Assembly (NCBI GenBank): GCA_905235775.1
Contig: CAJOMY010000019.1
Location: 1 to 24,966 of the forward strand
Length of the DNA stretch: 24,966 nucleotides
Origin: an uncultured Bacteroidales bacterium
Lineage (GTDB): Bacteria > Bacteroidota > Bacteroidia > Bacteroidales > UBA932
Direction of reading: 5' to 3'
In this document: piece after piece, positions 13,995 through 20,920 of the stretch
Layout: each line of letters starts with the position of its first letter
How positions within the stretch are numbered: the first letter of the stretch is position 1
Position numbers and translations under genes: made by a program
Notes under the pieces: generated by a model
What the model saw: only the letters and a program-made list of their open reading frames with translations
Database searches by the model: none
Told to the model about the DNA's origin: nothing

Positions 13995-16808
13995 TCAGAA
14001 GTTTTGTTTGATTGTATTGCCATCGTATTCCAGCACCGTGCCGGCGGCATCGGGGTCGTAGGCGTGCGGATGGGCCGGATCCACGACCACGACGGTGAAG
14101 CGGCGCCGCTCCAGCATGTCCGGGAAGGAGCCGCTGCGCTCCCCGACCGTCAGGGTGCGCGTCGCATCGTCCCAGCAGATGGGGATGCGGGCGCAGGCGC
14201 CCTTTTCGTAGGCGAAAGTCAGCCCGTCGTCTTCATAAAGGGTGAAAGCGGCGTCCGCCCCGGCATAGACGTAGAGGCGGATATCCCCGGCCGGCTTCTC
14301 GTCGGACCACTGCATCTCGGGGCCGAACGGGATGATGGAGCCCGCACGGACGAAGAGCGGGATGCGCTCGTAGGGCGCGGCAACGCTGCGGGTGCAGCCG
14401 CCCGCCTGGTAGGCGCCGGTGTAGAAATCATACCAGCCCCCCGCCGGGAAATAAACCTCGCGGCTGCGGGCGCCGTATTCGCTGACCGGGCAGGGCATCA
14501 GGGCCGGGCCGAACATCCACTGGTCATCCAGGTCGCGGACATGCAGGTCGTCGGGCCAGTCCATCGGCAGCGCGCGCATCAGCGTATAGTCATCGAAGCT
14601 GACTGCAGCCGTGAGCGAATACAGGTACGGCATCAGGCGGTAACGCAGACGCATGTACCACAGGATGCTCTCGTAGGCGGGAGAACCTGCCGGCGCGATG
14701 TTCCAAAGCTCGCGCTGCGGCCATTGGCCGTGCGTGCGGAAAAGGGGCACGAAAGCGCCGAACTGGTGCCAGCGCGTCTGCAGTTCCTGCCATTCCGGCG
14801 CGTTCGCCGCATCGTAGAACTTGCTCATCACCGAGAAGCCGCCGATATCCATGCCCCAGAACGGAATGCCGCTCATGCAGAAGTTCAGGCCGGCGGCCAT
14901 CTGGGTGCGCATGTCGGTCCAGGAAGTGCCGATGTCGCCGCTCCACGTGGCCGTGGAATAGCGCTGCAGGCCCGGGAAGCCGCTGCGTGTCAGCAGGAAG
15001 ACCCGCTTGTCGGGATCCACGCCGCGCTGGCCGTTGTAGATGGCGTCGGCATTGACGAGCGAGTAGGCATTGAGGTATTCGGCCGAAGGGCCGAGCGCCG
15101 TCGGGCTGATCAGCCACTTGAAATAGTCCATCGGCAGGCAGTCGCGCAGGTTCGGCTCGCTGGCGTCCATCCACCAGGCGTCGATCTTGCGGCCGTAGCG
15201 GCTGTAGAGCGTCTCATCCACCTGCCGCCAGAACATCTTGCGGCCGCCTTCCGCGTATGCGTCATAGAAACTCTGCTTGTGGCCGAGCCAGTCCACAAGG
15301 CCGTCTTCCTCGGCATGCGTGTAGGCATAGCCGGCGGCCTTGAGTTCCTGATAGTGGTCGGTATTGGTATAGAATTTCGGCCAGACACTGATCATGAAGC
15401 GGCCGTGCATCGCGTGTACGTCATCCAGCATCCGTTCGGGGTCCGGATAGCGGGCCGGATCGAACTCATGGCTCCCCCACTGGTCGTCCAGCCAGTACTG
15501 CCAGTCCTGGACGATGTTGTCCACGGGGATGCCGCGCTCCCGGAACTGGCGCAGCGTGCCGACCAGTTCGTCCTGCGTGGAATAACGCTCCCTGCTCTGC
15601 CAGAAACCGAGCACCCACCTGGGCATCACCGGCGCCCTGCCGGTCAGCTGTCGGTAGCCGCGGATCACGGCGTCGTGGCTGCCGCCGCCGATGAACCAGA
15701 AGTCCAGCTGCGGCTCGAATTCGGACGCGAAGGCGAGGCGTTCCGCCTCCCCTTCCGCCTGCAGCGGAGCGACGCGCAGGCCCAGATAGGACACGCCGCC
15801 GTCCGGCTCCCATTCGATGCGCACGGGGACCTTCCGGCCCGCCTCGAGCCGGGCGGAGAACTTGTAGCTGTTCGGATTCCAGGCCGGTCGCCAGCGGCGC
15901 GCCATCACTTCCTCTCCGTCCACCATCGTGCGCTGGAAGCCAGCGTAGTATTGAATAAACTGATAATCAGCCGTTTGAGGAGCCTCAATGAAACCTTCAT
16001 AGACCACCCGGGCGCCCTGGAGCGGCACGTCAGGCAAGTTGCGGATGGCCCACTCGTTCTCGAAGAAAAGACTGTCCTCCCGGCGCACGAGGGCCTTGCC
16101 GCGGGAAGGGGTGTACGTACCCGTCAGGCCGGGGGTCCGCCCGTCCTTGCCATACAACTTGAATATTTCACCGAGCTGGCGGTATGGCTCCGGATTGCCC
16201 CAGCGGCTGTAGGAATAAGCGTCGAAAAGCAGGCCGTAGCCGCGGGTGGAGACCACCATGGGCAGGCTGACCTTGGTGTTGTACTGGAACAGCTCTTCGC
16301 TGCGGCCTTTGTGGTCCAGCTCCCCGCTCTGGTGCTGTCCCAGGCCGTAAAAGGACTCTTTGGAGGGAGAGTCGAAACTGACGCGGGTCGCATAGGCCCG
16401 CTTGCCTTCCACTTCCGTGGGGTCGAAGGCCATCCGGGAGCCGCCGAGCAGCTGTTCGCCGGCCGCGTCCAGGAAACGGAGGTCTCCGTGGACAGGATCC
16501 ACCGCCACGGTCAGGTCCGACGTGCGGACGAGCACTTCCCCGCCCTGCTCCAGCACTTCGAAATCCCGGAACCGGTCCTGGGGTACCACCACCAGGCTGT
16601 TCCGGTCGTGCATCGATCCGTCGGGACTGGCCGACACGCGGACCAGCCCGGGTCCCGCCAGCTGCAGGCGCAGCACGGATGCGCCGCCCGGTGCGGGATC
16701 CGATATCCGGACCGTCACCGAACTCCCTTTCACGGAGTAGGCACGGTCTCCGCAGCCGGCCAGGCACAGGGCGGTGGCAATCAGGATTGTCGCTAAGATA
16801 TTTCTCAT
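13995..16808 (-). CDS. GH31 lipoprotein with PA14 insertion, probable alpha-xylosidase
   Basis: A 937-residue glycoside hydrolase family 31 enzyme with a lipoprotein signal (lipobox LAGC, Cys19). The N-terminal galactose-mutarotase-like domain is interrupted by a PA14-type beta domain at about residues 235-345 (RVVYEGFIEAPQTADYQFIQ, then YAGFQRTMVDGEEV). That layout is known from the xyloglucan alpha-xylosidases of Cellvibrio and Bacteroides ovatus. The barrel holds the nucleophile Asp548 in WWMDASEP and the acid/base Asp625 in TWSGDIGTSW. A C-terminal beta domain follows (DUF5110-like, VYAGADAAFTLYEDDG). It is the first gene of the operon with GH3 and the dehydrogenase. The alternatives are alpha-glucosidase or another GH31 activity; the inserted domain and architecture favour alpha-xylosidase. 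No SusC/SusD pair is nearby. Confidence 0.93.
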   Translation of the reverse strand: MRNILATILIATALCLAGCGDRAYSVKGSSVTVRISDPAPGGASVLRLQLAGPGLVRVSASPDGSMHDRNSLVVVPQDRFRDFEVLEQGGEVLVRTSDLTVAVDPVHGDLRFLDAAGEQLLGGSRMAFDPTEVEGKRAYATRVSFDSPSKESFYGLGQHQSGELDHKGRSEELFQYNTKVSLPMVVSTRGYGLLFDAYSYSRWGNPEPYRQLGEIFKLYGKDGRTPGLTGTYTPSRGKALVRREDSLFFENEWAIRNLPDVPLQGARVVYEGFIEAPQTADYQFIQYYAGFQRTMVDGEEVMARRWRPAWNPNSYKFSARLEAGRKVPVRIEWEPDGGVSYLGLRVAPLQAEGEAERLAFASEFEPQLDFWFIGGGSHDAVIRGYRQLTGRAPVMPRWVLGFWQSRERYSTQDELVGTLRQFRERGIPVDNIVQDWQYWLDDQWGSHEFDPARYPDPERMLDDVHAMHGRFMISVWPKFYTNTDHYQELKAAGYAYTHAEEDGLVDWLGHKQSFYDAYAEGGRKMFWRQVDETLYSRYGRKIDAWWMDASEPNLRDCLPMDYFKWLISPTALGPSAEYLNAYSLVNADAIYNGQRGVDPDKRVFLLTRSGFPGLQRYSTATWSGDIGTSWTDMRTQMAAGLNFCMSGIPFWGMDIGGFSVMSKFYDAANAPEWQELQTRWHQFGAFVPLFRTHGQWPQRELWNIAPAGSPAYESILWYMRLRYRLMPYLYSLTAAVSFDDYTLMRALPMDWPDDLHVRDLDDQWMFGPALMPCPVSEYGARSREVYFPAGGWYDFYTGAYQAGGCTRSVAAPYERIPLFVRAGSIIPFGPEMQWSDEKPAGDIRLYVYAGADAAFTLYEDDGLTFAYEKGACARIPICWDDATRTLTVGERSGSFPDMLERRRFTVVVVDPAHPHAYDPDAAGTVLEYDGNTIKQNF

Positions 16809-16848
16809 GGCTATTCTGTTTTAGTCTTTAAATTTAAGCTTTTTTTTC

Positions 16849-16856
16849 TATTTTTG
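16849..16856 (+). promoter_or_regulatory. -7 box of the antiporter gene
   Basis: TATTTTTG, a perfect match to TAnnTTTG, ends 8 bases before the antiporter ATG; a TTTA at 16827-16830 with an 18-base spacer could be the upstream box. Transcription would begin only a few bases ahead of the ATG. In the same 56-base spacer, TAAATTTA on the minus strand (16836-16829) is a weaker -7 candidate for the GH31 operon. Confidence 0.5.
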
Positions 16857-16864
16857 CCCCAATT

Positions 16865-19114
16865 ATGTCCGAAGAATTGAACCTTGTTCGCGACCTTGCG
16901 ATCATTCTGGTGTCCGCCGGGGCCTTCACCATCATTTCCAAGGCCCTGAAGCAACCGCTCATCCTGGGCTATATCCTCGCCGGATTCCTCATCGGCCCGC
17001 ATATTTCCTGGTTCCCGGGAATCACCTCCGAAGAGACGGTCCACCAGTGGTCCGAAATCGGCATCATTTTCCTGATGTTCGGTCTGGGTCTGGAGTTCAG
17101 TTTCAAGAAACTGCTCAAGGTGGGCAGCAGCGCCCTCGTGACCGCCGGAAGCAAGTTCCTCGGCGTCTTCGTCATCGGATTCGTGGCCGGGCAAGCCCTG
17201 GGCTGGACGGCCATGGAAAGCATCTTCCTCGGCGGCCTGCTGTCCATGTCGTCCACGATGGTGGTTCTGAAATCCTATGACGACATGGGGCTGAAGGGCC
17301 GGCCCTGGGCCGGGATGGTCTTCGGCACGCTCGTGGTGGAAGATCTGATTGCCATCCTGCTCATGGTCCTCCTCTCCACGATGGCGGTCTCGAACCGCTT
17401 CGCCGGCGGCGAGATGCTTTTCAACCTCGCCAAGCTGGCCTTTTTCCTTATCCTGTGGTTTCTGGTGGGCATTTACGTCATCCCGTCCGTGCTCAAGCGG
17501 ACGCGCCGTTTCCTCAATGACGAGATTCTCCTCATCGTCAGCATCGGCCTGTGCTTCGGCATGGTCGCGCTGGCCCAGACCGTCGGCTTCTCCTCGGCGC
17601 TCGGCGCCTTCGTGATGGGTTCCATCCTGGCGGAGACCATCGAGAGCGAGCACATCGACCACCTCGTCGCCCCGATCAAAGACCTCTTCGGCGCCATCTT
17701 CTTCGTGTCCGTGGGCATGATGGTCGCCCCGGCCGTCATCGCGGAGCACTGGCTGACGATCCTGATCATCACCCTTATCGTGATGGTCAGCCACATCCTG
17801 TTCGCGGGAGCCGGCATCCTGATGACCGGCGGCGGCCTGCGCAACGCCGTCAACACCGGCTTCAGCCTCGCGCAGCTCGGCGAATTCGGTTTCATCATCG
17901 CCGGCGTGGGCGTGACGCTCGGCGTGATGCGGGAGTTCATCTATCCCGTCATCATCGCCGTGTCCGTGATCACCACCTTCACCACCCCGTACATGATCAA
18001 ACTGGCCGGACCGGCTTACAATGGCCTGCTCAAGGTCCTGCCGGAACGCTGGATCGAACGGCTGGACGTTCCGGAGAAGAAATCCCGCGCCAGCGCCGAC
18101 GAGCAGAGCGAGTGGAAAAAGCTGCTGCGCGCCTACTTCCTGCGCATCGTGCTCTACGGCGTGATTCTGGTAGCCATCATGATCGGCTCCAAGCAGTTCC
18201 TCGAGCCCCTCGCCGCCCGCCTTTTCCCGACCTGGAGTCCCTTCCTGCTCAACCTGGCCGTCGTTGGCGTGACCCTGTTCGTCATGGCCCCTTTCCTCTA
18301 CGGCATGGCGATCAACTCCGGTTCCATCTATGCCTCAGCCAGCAAGCTGCTCAAAGAGAAGAATTCCAACAAATGGCCCCTGGCGGGGCTGGTCCTGACG
18401 CGGACCTTCCTGGCCATCTCGATGATCCTCAGCGTGATTGCCAGCCATTTTTCCCTGGCCGGCTGGGCCGTCGTACTCCTCATTGTCGGCGGGGTGATCT
18501 TCATTCTGTCCGCCCGGCGCACGATGCACCGCTATTCGGCGTTGGAACAGCGTTTCCTGAGCAATCTCAACGAGAAGGAGGAGGCCGAACGGCGCCGCAT
18601 GCCGGTCACCACGTCCGTGCGCAACAAGATGGCGGGATACGACGTCCACCTGGAACTGCTGGACGTCTCCCCCGACAGCATATTCGCCGGCAATCAGCTC
18701 AAGGACATTCCCTTCCGCGCCGGGACGGGCGCCAACCTGATCAAGATCCAGCGCGGCTCGCGCAGCATCACCATCCCGTCCGGCGACGAGCGCATCTTCC
18801 CGTACGACAAGCTGCTGGCGGTGGGCAGTTCGGACCAGATCGACGCCCTGCGCGCCATGCTCTCGCAGGCGGATGCGACCCCCGCCCCCGCCGACGAGCC
18901 GGAATTCGAAGTGATCCCGGTCACCCTGGACGAGGGTTCCTTCCTGACGGACAAGACCCTGCGCAATGTCAACATGCGCCAGTACCGCTGCATGGTGATC
19001 AGCGTCCTGCACGACGGCGTATTTATCACAAACCCCGAACCGGATTACCGGTTCGGGGTCGGTGATGTGGTCTGGATTGCCGGAGATCCCGGCGCACTGC
19101 CCTACAAATCATAG
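16865..19114 (+). CDS. CPA2 family cation/proton antiporter with C-terminal TrkA-C domains
   Basis: A 749-residue inner membrane antiporter of the KefB/KefC type, exchanging Na+ or K+ for protons. About twelve helices fill residues 1-385. Core motifs are QPLILGYILAGFLIGP in the second helix, IGIIFLMFGLGLEFS, and VVEDLIAILLMVLL (the conserved ED ion-site motif), and later FSLAQLGEFGFIIAGV. A second hydrophobic region (about 420-555) adds four more segments. The soluble tail has two TrkA-C-like units (about 590-670 and 680-745: LKDIPFRAGTGANLIKI; LRNVNMRQYRCMVISV). No Rossmann NAD-binding TrkA-N domain with GxGxxG is seen, unlike E. coli KefC. The gene diverges from GH31 across 56 bases. Its last 13 bases overlap the remnant at 19102 on the other strand. 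Confidence 0.94.
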   Translation: MSEELNLVRDLAIILVSAGAFTIISKALKQPLILGYILAGFLIGPHISWFPGITSEETVHQWSEIGIIFLMFGLGLEFSFKKLLKVGSSALVTAGSKFLGVFVIGFVAGQALGWTAMESIFLGGLLSMSSTMVVLKSYDDMGLKGRPWAGMVFGTLVVEDLIAILLMVLLSTMAVSNRFAGGEMLFNLAKLAFFLILWFLVGIYVIPSVLKRTRRFLNDEILLIVSIGLCFGMVALAQTVGFSSALGAFVMGSILAETIESEHIDHLVAPIKDLFGAIFFVSVGMMVAPAVIAEHWLTILIITLIVMVSHILFAGAGILMTGGGLRNAVNTGFSLAQLGEFGFIIAGVGVTLGVMREFIYPVIIAVSVITTFTTPYMIKLAGPAYNGLLKVLPERWIERLDVPEKKSRASADEQSEWKKLLRAYFLRIVLYGVILVAIMIGSKQFLEPLAARLFPTWSPFLLNLAVVGVTLFVMAPFLYGMAINSGSIYASASKLLKEKNSNKWPLAGLVLTRTFLAISMILSVIASHFSLAGWAVVLLIVGGVIFILSARRTMHRYSALEQRFLSNLNEKEEAERRRMPVTTSVRNKMAGYDVHLELLDVSPDSIFAGNQLKDIPFRAGTGANLIKIQRGSRSITIPSGDERIFPYDKLLAVGSSDQIDALRAMLSQADATPAPADEPEFEVIPVTLDEGSFLTDKTLRNVNMRQYRCMVISVLHDGVFITNPEPDYRFGVGDVVWIAGDPGALPYKS

Positions 19115-19212
19115 GTCAGACCCAGTGTAATAACATTATTATTGGCTTCCACCGTGATGGGACCGACATTGCCCACCGGGACGGAGATTCCGCCCCGGAA
19201 GAGGGTGAACTC
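19102..19212 (-). pseudogene. Probable 3' remnant of an outer membrane beta-barrel gene
   Basis: Between the antiporter and fprA the minus strand keeps an open frame ending in TAG (19104-19102). It reads, in parts, FTLFRGGISVPVGNVGPI and TVEANNNVITLGLTYDL. Alternating hydrophobic and polar residues, Gly/Asn turns and a terminal strand ending in an aromatic-rich TYDL are what the last two strands of a Bacteroidetes outer membrane barrel look like. Codons have the GC-rich third positions of real genes here in the upstream half. No start codon or upstream part exists: fprA occupies the DNA above about 19211 in a different frame. This is best read as the stub left when the rest of a gene was deleted or replaced. 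Identification of the family is not possible from some 36 residues, and chance is not excluded. Confidence 0.45.
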
Positions 19213-20398
19213 ATTGCAGGACGGCGTCCGCCAGGGCTTCGAGGGCCGGAAGATCGGCCGGCTGCAGCCGGCTGCGGATGGTGACCTTCTCCCCCACGAG
19301 CGTCACGTCCTTCATCGTGGAGAGCATCTCCGTCATCACGCGCCCGGCGCTGGGCGCCCAACTGCCGTTCTCAATGACGGCGGCGCGGCGTTTTTGCCAG
19401 CCCTTGATCTGCAGGTGCCACAGGAAGTCATACATCGGCGGGAAGAGGCCGGCATCATAGGAGGATGCTGCCACGACCAGCGTACCGTACCGGAAGGCAT
19501 CCTCGACAGCCTCGGCGAGATCGTCGCGGGTCAGGTCGGACGTGGCCACTTTCGGGCAGCCCCGGTCACGCAGCATCTGCGCGAACTTTTCCGCCGCTTC
19601 GGCGGTACCGCCGTGAATGGAAGCATACGCCACGAAGACACCCGGCGTCTCCACGCCGTAGCTGCTCCAGGTCGTGTAGAGTTGCAGGGCCTCGGCGAGG
19701 GTGTCCCGCAGCAGCGGACCGTGCAAGGGGCAGACGGTCTTCACACCCAGCGGGGCCACTTTGGCGAGTACGCGCTGCACCTGGACGCCGTACTTTCCGA
19801 CGATGTTGAAATAATAGCGGCGCGCCTCGCAGGCCCAGTCGTAGTCCGGGGTACACCAGAGACCGCCGGTCTGCTCCAGGGCGCCGAACTTGCCGAATGC
19901 GTCGGCGCTGAAGAGAATCCGCTCGCGGGTCTCGAAGCTCATCATCACCTCGGGCCAGTGCACCATCGGCGCGAGCAGGAACTGCAGCGTGTGGGTGCCG
20001 AGCTCCAGGATGTCCCCCTCGCCCACCGCCCGGGTGCGGCCGTCGAGCTGCACCCCCGGGAAGAACTGCGGGAGCATCTTGAGCGCCTGGGCCGTGGCGA
20101 CAAGCGTCACGCCCGGATATTTCTCCAGAAGCGCGGCGGCGCAGGCGGAGTGGTCAGGCTCCATGTGATGGACGATCAGGTAGTCCGGCTTCCGGCCTTG
20201 CAAGGCCTCCTCCAGATTCTGCATCCAGGCATCGCCGGTGCGGGCATCGGACGTGTCCAGAACGGCCACTTTCTCATCCAGGATCAAATAGGAATTGTAG
20301 GACATTCCCTCGGGCACGAGGTACTGGCTTTCGAACAGGTCGAGGTCGTTGTCATCTACGCCGATGTAGCGGATGGCCTCACTGAGGGGTGAAATCAT
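19211..20398 (-). CDS. fprA: FprA-type A flavoprotein (flavo-diiron oxygen/NO reductase)
   Basis: A 395-residue cytoplasmic flavo-diiron protein that reduces oxygen to water or nitric oxide to nitrous oxide. The N-terminal metallo-beta-lactamase domain (about 1-250) carries the diiron ligands: His78-x-Glu80-x-Asp82-His83 in HHMEPDHS, a His in PMVHWPEVM, Asp in FSADAFG and His in PLHGPLL. The C-terminal flavodoxin domain (about 255-395) begins VFVAYASIHGGTAEAAEKF, the FMN phosphate loop, and includes VVAASSYDAGLFPPMYDF. The open frame continues upstream to 20758 through the TSCPD gene, but family start and promoter both point to the ATG at 20398. It lies 149 bases downstream of the TSCPD gene and has its own consensus promoter. 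It fits with rubrerythrin as oxidative defence of an anaerobe. Confidence 0.96.
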   Translation of the reverse strand: MISPLSEAIRYIGVDDNDLDLFESQYLVPEGMSYNSYLILDEKVAVLDTSDARTGDAWMQNLEEALQGRKPDYLIVHHMEPDHSACAAALLEKYPGVTLVATAQALKMLPQFFPGVQLDGRTRAVGEGDILELGTHTLQFLLAPMVHWPEVMMSFETRERILFSADAFGKFGALEQTGGLWCTPDYDWACEARRYYFNIVGKYGVQVQRVLAKVAPLGVKTVCPLHGPLLRDTLAEALQLYTTWSSYGVETPGVFVAYASIHGGTAEAAEKFAQMLRDRGCPKVATSDLTRDDLAEAVEDAFRYGTLVVAASSYDAGLFPPMYDFLWHLQIKGWQKRRAAVIENGSWAPSAGRVMTEMLSTMKDVTLVGEKVTIRSRLQPADLPALEALADAVLQ

Positions 20399-20421
20399 AG
20401 GGGTTGGTTTTACAATTTCGG

Positions 20422-20452
20422 CAAATGTACAACCATTTTTTGTTTCCGCAAA
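20422..20452 (-). promoter_or_regulatory. Consensus Bacteroidetes promoter of fprA
   Basis: On the minus strand, TTTG (20452-20449), a spacer of exactly 19 bases, then TACATTTG (20429-20422). Both boxes and the spacing match the Bacteroidetes sigma-ABfr consensus without mismatch. The ATG is 23 bases below the -7 box. This is the clearest promoter in the window. Confidence 0.8.
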
Positions 20453-20547
20453 CCTTTTTTCCGCGCGCTGTGCGGGAGACATCCTGTTTTTCTGTCGGCC
20501 ACCTGCGAAGGATCGGGAATATTCATAACTTCCGGTCAGGCATCCTG

Positions 20548-20835
20548 CTACAGCATTTTGAGTGCACGGGCGAGCTGGTCCGGGCAACTGGTGCCGCGGC
20601 CCTTGCAGTCGATGCCCTCCAACCGGGCGATGATATCTTTCCTGTCCATCCCGACGGCCAGGGCGCCGACGCCCTGCGTGTTCCCGTGGCAGCCACCGGT
20701 GTAGCGGACGCTGCGGACGGTCTCGCCGTCGAGTTCGATATCGATTCGGGTGGAGCACACGGCGCCGCAGGTCTGGAAGGAGGCCGTGCGGACGCCCCCC
20801 TTAATGGTATCAGAGATAAGCGTTACGTCAAACAT
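20548..20835 (-). CDS. TIGR03905-type TSCPD domain protein
   Basis: A 95-residue small protein of the TSCPD family, named for the C-terminal motif seen here as GRGTSCPDQLARAL. The family resembles a domain at the end of vitamin B12-dependent ribonucleotide reductases; the stand-alone function is unknown. Conserved cysteines occur in FQTCGAVCSTRIDIELDG, in the loop YTGGCHGN, in GIDCKG and in TSCPD, suggesting metal or nucleotide binding. The ATG at 20835 (MFDVTLI) is chosen; a TTG two codons upstream keeps the frame. It has its own -7 box and stands between the ModF-like ATPase (85 bases upstream) and fprA. Confidence 0.9.
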   Translation of the reverse strand: MFDVTLISDTIKGGVRTASFQTCGAVCSTRIDIELDGETVRSVRYTGGCHGNTQGVGALAVGMDRKDIIARLEGIDCKGRGTSCPDQLARALKML

Positions 20836-20859
20836 ATTCAATCAAGCTGTTCCTTTACG

Positions 20860-20890
20860 CAAAGATAGATGAAATCGGCAGATAATCAAT
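20860..20890 (-). promoter_or_regulatory. Promoter of the TSCPD gene
   Basis: On the minus strand TATCTTTG (20867-20860) fits TAnnTTTG perfectly; ATTG (20890-20887) lies 19 bases above it and matches TTTG in three of four positions. The ATG is 24 bases below the -7 box. Confidence 0.6.
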
Positions 20891-20920
20891 CAGGGTTCCG
20901 GCAGCGGGCGGGTATAGCCG

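Noticed and set aside
12046..16796. Long plus-strand frames opposite GH3 (671 codons) and GH31 (930 codons)
   Set aside because: Same composition effect as above; both glycosidases have full catalytic residues and lipoprotein signals, and the opposite frames show no domain.
17551..19065. A 504-codon plus-strand frame inside the antiporter
   Set aside because: Arg/His/Pro-rich out-of-frame reading of a well-supported membrane protein gene.
20399..20758. An N-terminal extension of fprA through the TSCPD gene
   Set aside because: The added residues are Arg/Pro-rich and in the wrong frame of a well-supported gene; the consensus promoter at 20422-20452 lies inside the extension, and the family starts at the ATG at 20398.
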